From the NCBI GenBank assembly GCA_965220935.1, contig OZ244857.1, positions 186,001 to 250,000 on the forward strand: 64,000 nucleotides of DNA, in the 5' to 3' direction. The position numbers were made by a program, and so were the translations under genes. This document shows, in pieces, positions 46,781 to 54,634 of the stretch (position 1 is its first letter; each line of letters starts with the position of its first letter). This DNA comes from Bin80 sp965220935. GTDB taxonomy: Bacteria > Bacteroidota > Rhodothermia > Rhodothermales > Bin80. The notes under the pieces were generated by a model. The model worked only from the letters and a program-made list of their open reading frames with translations, had not been told where the DNA came from and ran no database searches.

Positions 46781-47553
46781 ATGAAAGTAGTTGCATCTTT
46801 TATCATAATAATCTTGTTCGTAATCGGAGTTCAAGCTCAGAGTATGCAGGAATTGCAAGTTCTCGCGGAGCAAGGAGATGTGGGGGCGCAACTCGGAATC
46901 GGATTCATGTATGCCACCGGGCAGGGCGTACCAGAGAATTATACTGAGGCTGTGCGCTGGTACAGGATGGCCGCGGAGCAGGGACATGCGACGGCTCAAT
47001 ACAATCTCGGAATCGCCTATGCCAACGGCTGGGGCATATCAGAGAATGATGCTGAGGCTGTGCGTTGGTCAGGATGGCAGCGGAGCCGGGAGATGCGAGC
47101 GCGCAATTCAATCTCGGATTCATGTATGCCAACGGCTGGGGCGTATCAGAGAATGATGCTGAGGCTGTGCGCTGGTACAGGATGGCCGCGGAGCAGGGAG
47201 ATGCGATGGCGCAACACAATCTCGGAATCGCCTATGCCAACGGGAATGGCGTAGACCAAGATTATACTGAGGCTGTGCGCTGGTACAGAATGGCCGCGGA
47301 GCAGGGAGATGCGAGGGCGCAATCCAAGCTCGGATTCATGTATGCCTACGGCTGGGGCGTGCCAGAGAATTATATTGAGTCTTATGCATGGATGATTCTT
47401 GCCTAAGCAAGTGGATTAGACATTGATATTGTTGAAGAAACCTTAACTGAACTAAGAAAACTTCTTACCTCTACCCAAATCACCGAAGGTCAACGACGAG
47501 CAACAATACTACATCAAGCAATTGAAGCACGGATCCCAAACAGTAGGCAGTAA
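46781..47553 (+). pseudogene. Decayed Sel1-repeat secreted protein (5 repeats)
   Basis: Same signal peptide as the intact gene (MKVVASFIIIILFVIGVQAQ). Two Sel1 repeats are read in the first frame; a small deletion near 47070 shifts to the frame that carries repeats three to five (GDASAQFNLGFMYANGWGV onward). The reading stops at a TAA at 47404-47406 where the intact copy has AAA. After it the C-terminal sequence continues to the original stop at 47553. Confidence 0.88.
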
Positions 47554-47615
47554 TCGTAAATAATGAATGTGAACAAAATTGACGTTGGCCAATCTTATGT
47601 GTGATCTCTTCTATG

Positions 47616-47929
47616 TAGTGCCTGACAATAATCAAACTAAATGAGAATCAATATGTAAAAACATCAACGAAGAAAACAAGTGGAATGCCTTCCAGAAAAT
47701 CAACTAGATAACAGTCCTAATGTAAGTATTTGAACCAATTGAGCAATTTACTGTTAGACGCCGAGTCTGCACAAAAACTAGTAGATCAGGCGCAGACGGA
47801 GTGGTAGAGATCAGGTAGGTGTCTATTTGTCTTCAAGTCATTTTTTCGCTAGCCCTTAAAGCAACAATTAAGATAGCTTCTCAGAAAACACGAGTGCCAT
47901 ATGCTGAGTAGACCCTTTGTCATGCACTA
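47616..47929. mobile_element. Short non-autonomous element related to the adjacent ISNCY element
   Basis: About 314 bp without a gene, with ends TAGTGCCTGACAATA (47616) and the complement of TAGTGCATGACAAAG (47915-47929). These match the terminal repeats of the full element that starts 2 bp further on. It is inserted right after TCTCTTCTATG, which in the intact block at 56465 continues uninterrupted. Probably an internally deleted relative (MITE-like). Confidence 0.6.
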
Positions 47930-47931
47930 CC

Positions 47932-47949
47932 TAGTGCCTGACAAAAAAC
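47932..47949 (+). repeat. Left inverted repeat of the ISNCY-like element
   Basis: TAGTGCCTGACAAAAAAC; one mismatch to the complement of the right end. Confidence 0.8.
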
Positions 47950-48195
47950 CCCTACTTTGGGGAGTCACAATTTTTTACGGGGCTTAATATACGAATTTTT
48001 TATTAACTGCTAGGCAGACTCACCGATTTTAGTCGCGAAATTTTTGATCTGTTTCACCGATCTGTACACCTCACCTATATTTGATCCAAATTCAGTGTAT
48101 AGGCCACTGATTTTGCCTAAAATCTCTGCCGCACGGACGCACCTTTCCCACCTCCAATGGTGGAGTATTTTTTTTGTGACTCAATGAAGAGTAAT

Positions 48196-49647
48196 TTACG
48201 CCGCTTGGCGAAACGACTCTCGGTGTCGGGCCATTAACACCTTCCCGATTCTGCACAAATTCGTGGCGACCACACTTGCGCCGATGCTTCGCGCAAACCC
48301 CGCCTTACCTCCTTTGGTGCGAATACGTGCACCACCATGCTGTTCCAGAGAATTAATACAGGACTCAATCTGCGCATGCTGCCGACGTTTTCGCCGAAAC
48401 TCTTCCGCCGATTCTCGTTCGCGCTCTATCTTGTTCTTATAGCCCTTTTTGGGAAGAATGACCTCTATACCCATAGCGCTTAATGCCTCAAAATTCTGAG
48501 GCGACCAAAACCCGCGATCAAAACTCATGGATCCAAGGTTTTCAAACTCTGTCCTATACTTGGTGGCGATCTCAATGGTCATATCTACATCTGATTGCGT
48601 CCATATGATATCCCATCCCAGAATCAAACCATGTTGACATTGGGTGATCGCGACAGGCACCCCCAATTCTACCTGATTGGGCATGGCCTTCCCCTTGACA
48701 ATCCAACGCGTATGCTCGGCATGGAGCGATAATAACTTCTCTGCATTGGGAATCTTTTCCCCCTCTATCACACGACGATGAACCAAATCTACCAACCGAT
48801 TGAACTGCTCAATCGCCTTTTCTAATGGCGCAATCCGACTTGAACTTGGGTCAAGTTCTTTGATCTTATCCAAGACCAGTATACACTTCTGAATCCGATA
48901 GTAACAAATCTTAAAGAAGGCTAAGACCAGCTCTGGATTCGTCTCACGCTTTTTGGTGGTGTTGATCTCCAAATAGGCATTGTTAACCGTAATAATCAAA
49001 TGCTTTAACTGACGCCATCCTGCAATGTCGTACGCCCCTAAATTGAAGGCCTCCCAGGCCCTTGAAGCAAGCTGCATGGCCAGAATGATTGAATCGCGTA
49101 ATAACCGCACATCATGGGGCGTCTCAACATGAGTTTCCACCACATACGAATCCGTCCGCGCTTCCAAAGGAGCATCGGACGCAACTCCAAAGACCTCTAA
49201 TCCATGATCCACAATCATCCGATTGAGGGTCAACCAAATGTCATCGGTGATCAGACTCACATTGTTGATAATCGTCTGCACACGATACAAGGACTCATGA
49301 CCAAAATCACTCGTATCATTTTGTAACAAGATGCGGATATCGCTGTGTTTATTGGCAAGTTCTGTCAATCGGTCAAAGTCGCAATCCAATCCGTACTTCA
49401 ATACCGCGAGCACGAAGATGCGCCAGTAATTTAGCCCAGGTCGCCCCACGCTCTGATCCGTGCCCTCTCCAATTACCTTCTGGAGGTAGGTTACAATCTG
49501 ATCCCGAAGATCACAATTCATCCAGATGGACTGCAATGCTAAGATCATTCGGGGAATATCGTCTCTGGAATTAGGATCTACGAAAAGATCCTCAATTGCG
49601 TTCATCCCCAGTGTCGGTTCAGTGTCAAATTGTGCGCGCATGGTCAA
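48196..49647 (-). CDS. ISNCY-type DDE transposase
   Basis: Intact 483-residue transposase. The N-terminal VGRPGLNYWRIFVLAVLKYGL (quoted in part: GRPGLNYWRIFVLAVL, about residue 68) and DRLTELANKHSDIR resemble the ISNCY/IS1202 group. Probable catalytic acids are in SDAPLEARTDSYVVET (about 155-170), SMSFDRGFW (about 395) and a Glu in the C-terminal helix ESCINSLEQHGGARI. The full frame and good inverted repeats suggest the element may still be active. Family placement is by likeness of order and motifs, moderately sure. Confidence 0.8.
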   Translation of the reverse strand: MTMRAQFDTEPTLGMNAIEDLFVDPNSRDDIPRMILALQSIWMNCDLRDQIVTYLQKVIGEGTDQSVGRPGLNYWRIFVLAVLKYGLDCDFDRLTELANKHSDIRILLQNDTSDFGHESLYRVQTIINNVSLITDDIWLTLNRMIVDHGLEVFGVASDAPLEARTDSYVVETHVETPHDVRLLRDSIILAMQLASRAWEAFNLGAYDIAGWRQLKHLIITVNNAYLEINTTKKRETNPELVLAFFKICYYRIQKCILVLDKIKELDPSSSRIAPLEKAIEQFNRLVDLVHRRVIEGEKIPNAEKLLSLHAEHTRWIVKGKAMPNQVELGVPVAITQCQHGLILGWDIIWTQSDVDMTIEIATKYRTEFENLGSMSFDRGFWSPQNFEALSAMGIEVILPKKGYKNKIERERESAEEFRRKRRQHAQIESCINSLEQHGGARIRTKGGKAGFARSIGASVVATNLCRIGKVLMARHRESFRQAA

Positions 49648-49874
49648 TGATGTGATTAAATGAACGGTGAAGATTTTTCAAATCTTGATCAATTCAGAAA
49701 GAAAAACCCCAGAAAAGTCCTATAAATACAGTGATATCCACCGCCACAGGAAAAGTTTCGAATTTTTCATGAAAAATCTTCAACGCCTAAAATAACCGCA
49801 AAATGAACAAGCAAACTACCGGTAAGTACTTGTAAAATATGGCCCTTGCGATCCTATGCTATCCCAGAATTAGA

Positions 49875-49892
49875 GTTTATTGTCAGGCACTA
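49875..49892 (-). repeat. Right inverted repeat of the ISNCY-like element
   Basis: Complement reads TAGTGCCTGACAATAAAC. Confidence 0.8.
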
Positions 49893-50284
49893 CCTAAGAG
49901 ACGCGAATTAAGAGTCGTTTTGGAGAAGTTTTTTGGATAAAGCATGAGCATTCGCCTATTCATTACATTTTTGAATGATTACGTTCATTTGTGACCCCAG
50001 AAGATCGTCTTCATGAGATTGTGATGATATGCCTAAATCTGATTCATCCTGCTCCGTCTAGGCAACATGTTGAGAGGCTGAAAATTATACTTGAACAAGT
50101 CAAACAAAAACATGTACTTTGAATGCTGGAACTCTTTCCTTGAACAATGCCTGTAACCCTTTTAGAGTCTGACATTCAATCTTAGTTGATGGAGACTAAG
50201 GTGTATCTCATAACTGGCGTGCTCTCATCCTACTGCAATCCAAGGTCAAACACTTTCAGACCCAGCTGAACGTTACTGGCGAAC
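49893..50284 (+). other. Gene-free stretch after the ISNCY element
   Basis: No supported gene. The protein encoded next lacks the N-terminal part I would expect from similar proteins, so this stretch may hold its decayed 5' end, but I could not join a frame. Confidence 0.35.
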
Positions 50285-50614
50285 ATGGGAATTCATTCTA
50301 ATGATTCTTGTAAAAACGCCTTCAACAAATTAGATTTTTCTGTCATTATTGCAACACGATTAGAGAATCCTAATCGTGTATTCAGGCTAAGAAGGTATAA
50401 TGGATTGAGTCATATCCATTCTAATAAACTTGAATCTCAAACTTTTTTTGATTATCATATTCACTCTGCCACTGAACGATATCAGAAATTAGGCTTGCAT
50501 GAAGAATCCTATGCAACTCCTACGGATCGTTATGAGAATTTTGAGGGTGCTATAGGATGCGCTCTATCTGACACCAATTTTGTATTTCCAGCTGGGGATC
50601 CGTTCACACTATGA
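50285..50614 (+). CDS. Small partner protein of the DUF1828 gene, possibly N-terminally truncated
   Basis: A 109-residue protein with the motif VFRLRRYNGLSHIHSN and then YHIHSATERYQKLG and TPTDRYENFEGAIGCAL. I recognise this type of His-rich sequence as a conserved small protein found immediately before DUF1828 genes, but know no function. Similar proteins usually have more residues before the FSVII segment at residue 18, so the present ATG may be internal to an original longer gene. The next gene starts 14 bp after its stop. Confidence 0.5.
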   Translation: MGIHSNDSCKNAFNKLDFSVIIATRLENPNRVFRLRRYNGLSHIHSNKLESQTFFDYHIHSATERYQKLGLHEESYATPTDRYENFEGAIGCALSDTNFVFPAGDPFTL

Positions 50615-50627
50615 ATCTACTCTTCAT

Positions 50628-51413
50628 ATGGATATAGCCTTGGTTGAAAAATCTTTTCAAGACAAGTTTTCAAAAGATATTAGAGTTCAGCAACAGGGAA
50701 TCAATCGGTTTCTGGTGTTTACTCCTTTTACGTTTGATGACGGTGATCACTTCGTTATTGTGCTACGCTGGAATGGTGACCGTGCTGTATTGACGGATGA
50801 GGCGCATACCTATATGCATTTGAGCTATTGGCTTGATGAACAAGATTTACTGATGTCTAGATTTGAATCTGTAATTGAGAATACTCTGTCATACGATGGA
50901 GTCCAAGAGATTGATGAAGAATTGATCCTTGAAGTTCCTGATCACCAGTATGTAGATGCTTTGTATACATTTGTTCAAGTACTATTAAAACTATGCGATG
51001 CATCCTCTCTTGACTATAAATATGTTCGTTCTCAATTTATGGATGATTTTCGATCCTTGATTATCAAGACAGTAGATCCAAACCACTTCATGTTTGATTG
51101 GGACGATCCTGATCTTGATCCAGACAAAAAATGCATGATTGACTGCCGAGTTCATGACTCCGCAGATTCATTGTTTGTAATGGGGCTCAATAGTGATTCA
51201 AAGACCCGAGATGCTACCATCACACTTCTGCAATACCAACAATGAAAAAAACCATTCCGATCCATTGCTATTTTCCATGATCAAGAACTTATTAATCCAA
51301 GAGTTCTGGCACGTTTCACTGATGCATGCGACAAACAATTTTCCAGCCTTACATTGAATCAAGATGACATACAGAATTATCTGAATGCATGGATAGAATC
51401 AAGGATTGATTAG
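50628..51413 (+). pseudogene. DUF1828/DUF1829 protein gene with one in-frame stop
   Basis: From the ATG at 50628 the first 205 codons carry DUF1828 (LVFTPFTFDDGDHFVIVL near residue 30, LTDEAHTYMHLSYW near residue 60). A TGA at 51243-51245 follows LLQYQQ. The same frame then continues without shift as KKPFRSIAIFHDQELINPRVLARFTD, i.e. the DUF1829 part, to a TAG at 51413. Homologues have Trp near the stop, so TGG to TGA is the likely change. DUF1828 proteins are uncharacterised and often lie in accessory regions. Either a nonsense pseudogene or a truncated but functional DUF1828 protein. Confidence 0.65.
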
Positions 51414-52104
51414 ATACACCAGGTATTGGGAAATTGTATTGATGTGTACGCCATAGTGAAATATGGCACTTGATAATGAGATGTTATTTCCACCATGCTA
51501 CCATCATTCTGATGGTATGCTGTCAAATTTCCTATCCTGTAATTCCCGCGCATATAATTGTCAATGGAAATTAGTGGTGTTTCGCGAATTTAATGCGTAG
51601 CATTTATTATCCAACCACGGGATTATTCTTGAAAGTCTTGATATCCTGCCGTGACCCGAATCCGACAACAAAAATTCAACCATTCATGAAAAATGAGTAA
51701 TTCTCAGATCAAATCGCTCCGTCATGAATATTATGGGTTCAAGGCATCTGAGACTAAGATCTTCCCTAAAATGAAATAGATTGATATAAATTGTGTAGTA
51801 AGAACAACCATCGCAACAATGGTCAATCTATTTTATTCTGATAGTGCCATGGTGACATTCGTGAATCTGAAACATTCGTATATTTGCGTAGGTTACATCT
51901 GACTTAAGACTTCGAAACTGGCATTGACTAAGGCTATGTTCAAATTGCAAACTGTGGAACTTTTCTATTTATTCACGTTCAGCAATCTTGTAGATAAGTG
52001 ACTGATACAGAGCATTAACCATGAATAAGACGATCGCAGTTTTCAATAAACATTACCTCTAACAAGCCAATTTTATCTATTTCACTTAATTATTTTGATC
52101 ATTC
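51414..52104 (+). other. Gene-free stretch upstream of the repeat protein
   Basis: About 690 bp with no coherent frame, RNA gene or mobile-element end that I can support on either strand. Confidence 0.45.
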
Positions 52105-53130
52105 ATGACCAGCGCTAATTCATTCAGAAATTCAATCTCTGGACTAGTCTTTTTCTGTTTTATTTTGCTGAATTTACAGGGAGCATCAGCCCAGATATCC
52201 ACGAATCCATATTCAACTGAGAATAATAGGACTACTCAATCAACATGGGATTATAGCAACCCGTATTCATTTCAGGGCAATAACGCCTATCAATCAACAT
52301 GGGATTATAGCAACCCGTACTCATCTCAGGACAATAACGCCTATCAATCAACATGGGATTATAGCAACCCGTACTCATCTCAGGACAATAGCATCAATCA
52401 GTCAATCTGGGATTATAGCAATCCGTATTCATTTCAGGGCAATAACGCCTATCAATCAACATGGGATTACAGCAATCCGTATTCATTTCAGGGCAATAAC
52501 GCCTATCAATCAACATGGGATTATAGCAATCCGTATTCATCTCAGGGCAATAACGCCTATCAATCAACATGGGATTATAGCAACCCGTACTCATCTCAGG
52601 GTAATAACGCCTATCAATCAACATGGGATTATAGCAATCCGTATTCATCTCAGGGTAATAACGCCTATCAATCAACATGGGATTATAGCAATCCGACCTC
52701 ATCTCAGGGTAATAACGCCTATCAATCAACATGGGATTATAACAACACGAACTCACCTCAGGACAACGTTGACAATTTCTACGATATGGTTATCTCTCGT
52801 CTCTCTGGACAACAGAAAACTAGACTACAACAATTTGAAATCGAAATCCCCATATATGAACGGGATATAGAGAGTCACAAATATTATGCTGAAAAGCACA
52901 AATGGAACTATGAGAATCCAGGATGCCGTGGTTGTGGGCTTATGGACTTGAGATTATACCCAGAACGGCTTGCTGAAATACGAGAGGAGTATCGCCAAAT
53001 GATGGAATTCGAGTTGAGGAATATTGCGAAAAAAACGTTATTGATAGACCAAATTTACGAAACGATTAATCGCGAATTAGGCGAGGATGTTGAGATAGCC
53101 GTCCGTATGAAGTTCCAAAAAGATCATTAA
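52105..53130 (+). CDS. Secreted protein with ten 18-residue WDYSNPYS repeats
   Basis: A 341-residue protein with a signal peptide (hydrophobic residues 11-25, cut after GASAQ). Residues 41-220 are ten tandem copies of an 18-residue unit with core NAYQSTWDYSNPYSSQG, rich in Asn, Gln, Ser, Tyr and Trp. The C-terminal 120 residues are charged and helical (IYERDIESHKYYAEKHKW, RLAEIREEYRQMMEFEL) and contain a CRGC pair. The aromatic-polar repeat suggests a surface or matrix-forming low-complexity domain, with the helical part as anchor or partner-binding region; this is inference. No family is recognised. Confidence 0.75.
   Translation: MTSANSFRNSISGLVFFCFILLNLQGASAQISTNPYSTENNRTTQSTWDYSNPYSFQGNNAYQSTWDYSNPYSSQDNNAYQSTWDYSNPYSSQDNSINQSIWDYSNPYSFQGNNAYQSTWDYSNPYSFQGNNAYQSTWDYSNPYSSQGNNAYQSTWDYSNPYSSQGNNAYQSTWDYSNPYSSQGNNAYQSTWDYSNPTSSQGNNAYQSTWDYNNTNSPQDNVDNFYDMVISRLSGQQKTRLQQFEIEIPIYERDIESHKYYAEKHKWNYENPGCRGCGLMDLRLYPERLAEIREEYRQMMEFELRNIAKKTLLIDQIYETINRELGEDVEIAVRMKFQKDH
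52225..52764 (+). repeat. Ten tandem 54-bp repeats inside the secreted protein gene
   Basis: Units of 54 bp with core CAATCAACATGGGATTATAG; most copies differ at only a few bases, the first, fourth and tenth more. Copy number is likely variable. Confidence 0.9.
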
Positions 53131-53499
53131 TCAGACTGTTTCATTGTCGGATAGCATTTGCTTTTGGATTAAATTTTGTCAAGATTTGGTGTAGAATAGA
53201 CGCTTCATTTTGGGCATATGTGTTGCTCTGACTACATTTTGGCATAGATAAACCGGTAGTCAAGATGTGGTTTTTGCCTTTGAACAAGGAGTAGACCCTA
53301 CATAAAGTCAACCAGTTCACGCCTCACTGAAACTATGACTTATGGTGATGTTGAGTTTATATCGTTTCTCTTTTGACGCGAAAATGTATGCAGGATTTAA
53401 CATAACTGTCTAAGTGATATTTGTTTGAAACTAAATATCTGATTAACCAAACTTATCCACTCAATTTTTAGTAATTCATGAGTAATCCAAAATTCAATC
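53131..53499 (+). other. Gene-free stretch upstream of the Panacea gene
   Basis: No open frame supported. It should contain the promoter for the Panacea/membrane protein pair, but no box pattern is clear enough to mark. Confidence 0.4.
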
Positions 53500-53961
53500 A
53501 TGTTAGCATCGGTCTTTGAAAGTGCAGCGTATCTTTGTAAATCCTCCAGTTGGAAACTCACCAATTTACAGGTGCAGAAAATGCTTTTTTTTGGGCAAAT
53601 GATTAGCCTAGGAAAGCACGAACAAGAACTGTTAATTGAGGATTTCTTGGCCTGGCATTACGGGCCTGTTAACGCAGAATTATATAATGACATTAAAATT
53701 TATGGCGCGGCTCCCATTGGTAATATACCTTCAAGCAAGGGAATCAGTCCAGTTGGGCTTCAAAGATCTATTTTGGATACCACCTTCCGTAATTTTGGGG
53801 AAATGACTTCTATTGATTTAATTCAACTCACCCACTGGAAATACGGCGCTTGGTCAAAGTATTATTCTCCTAATGACAAAACCATTGTCATTCCCAAAAA
53901 AGCAATTAGAGACGAGTATCACGAGAGGGCGAAAAGATTTGAAGCGCGACACAATGACTAA
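53500..53961 (+). CDS. Panacea (DUF4065/SocA-like) domain protein, probable antitoxin
   Basis: A 153-residue all-helical Panacea-domain protein. Seen: KLTNLQVQKMLFFGQ (residues about 19-33), LLIEDFLAWHYGPVNAELYNDI (in part EDFLAWHYGPV, about 46-56) and THWKYGAWSKYY (about 111-122), the conserved blocks of the family. Panacea proteins are known as the antitoxin halves of PanTA pairs with very different toxins, and also occur in prophages. Here the next gene, a small membrane protein, overlaps it by 8 bp (ATGACTAA), the arrangement of a co-regulated pair. A truncated copy of both occurs at 46 kb. Confidence 0.85.
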   Translation: MLASVFESAAYLCKSSSWKLTNLQVQKMLFFGQMISLGKHEQELLIEDFLAWHYGPVNAELYNDIKIYGAAPIGNIPSSKGISPVGLQRSILDTTFRNFGEMTSIDLIQLTHWKYGAWSKYYSPNDKTIVIPKKAIRDEYHERAKRFEARHND

Positions 53962-54358
53962 TTCTAAGTCAACGCAGACTCCCCATGAGTGGTTTGAAAA
54001 GCCTATTGATCAAACGAGTTTAGATCCTGCCGATGTGGCAGAGTGGATATCACAATTCGCTACTGCACTGCAAGCTGCCGCCAATGAAACACAAACCTTA
54101 GAGGCTCAATTCGTCATTAAGGAGGAACAGAAAAACAAGAATAGATTCAGATATGCCATTGCCTTTATATCCATATCAACGGCTTGGCTAATCTTCGTTG
54201 GATTCATTGTTCTAGCGCATGGTTGGGGTCTCTGGGGTTTCAAGTTGGAATCCACAGTACTCAATTTCTTACTGGGTACGACAACGCTTAATGTTCTAGG
54301 TCCATATTTTTTAATTGCTAAATATTTGTTTAACGGAAACGATCATAACAAAAGTTAG
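53954..54358 (+). CDS. Two-TM small membrane protein paired with Panacea
   Basis: With the ATG at 53954, inside the end of the Panacea gene, the protein has 134 residues. A cytosolic helical part (ADVAEWISQFATALQAA, about 24-40, and a charged EEQKNKNRF) is followed by two membrane segments (about 68-88 and 105-125) with the motif LLGTTTLNVLGPYFLIAKYLF (quoted in part: LLGTTTLNVLGPYFLI). Similar membrane proteins are familiar beside DUF4065 genes. It could be a membrane-acting toxin held by the Panacea antitoxin, or a membrane sensor. That role is inferred from the pairing, not shown by the sequence. Confidence 0.7.
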   Translation: MTNSKSTQTPHEWFEKPIDQTSLDPADVAEWISQFATALQAAANETQTLEAQFVIKEEQKNKNRFRYAIAFISISTAWLIFVGFIVLAHGWGLWGFKLESTVLNFLLGTTTLNVLGPYFLIAKYLFNGNDHNKS

Positions 54359-54634
54359 CAATGTTCGCTTTCTTGGTCTTCATCCTTCACGTATTTAAAT
54401 GACAGAAAAAAATCCAAATCACAGTATTAATACCGGTATGATTGGGAATTTGACTCAATCTGAGGGCTTTGTAGACCACTCAATCCAGATTATAACAGAT
54501 CTCTTGTTGGCCATAGAAATCTACTTTTGATGCGCCAAATCTATCTGACTCACAAATAATAAATCAAATTCACATCATTTTTATTGGCACATGCGTTTGC
54601 AGTCGTTTATTTTCAGTTCCAAAAATTAATTTAT

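Larger units (their letters stand above)
46024..47615 (+). repeat. Decayed copy of the Panacea/TM/Sel1 block (copy A)
   Basis: Near-identical to 53858-56465 in long stretches, with the same gene order, but lacking most of the Panacea gene and nine Sel1 repeats and carrying several indels and stops. Similarity starts at AGTATTATTCTCCTAATGAC and ends at TCTCTTCTATG, where an IS-related end begins. Confidence 0.9.
47932..49892 (-). mobile_element. ISNCY/IS1202-like insertion sequence
   Basis: Ends TAGTGCCTGACAAAAAAC (47932-47949) and the complement of TAGTGCCTGACAATAAAC (49875-49892), nearly perfect 18-bp inverted repeats, enclose a single transposase gene. CC follows the element on both sides, too short to call a target duplication. 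Confidence 0.8.

Noticed and set aside
52394..52756. Open frame of 120 codons antisense to the 54-bp repeats
   Set aside because: Same cause as above: a stop-free repeat unit with period divisible by three; no start context or family.
52225..52764. CRISPR-like regular repeats
   Set aside because: Units are contiguous without spacers and coding in one frame.
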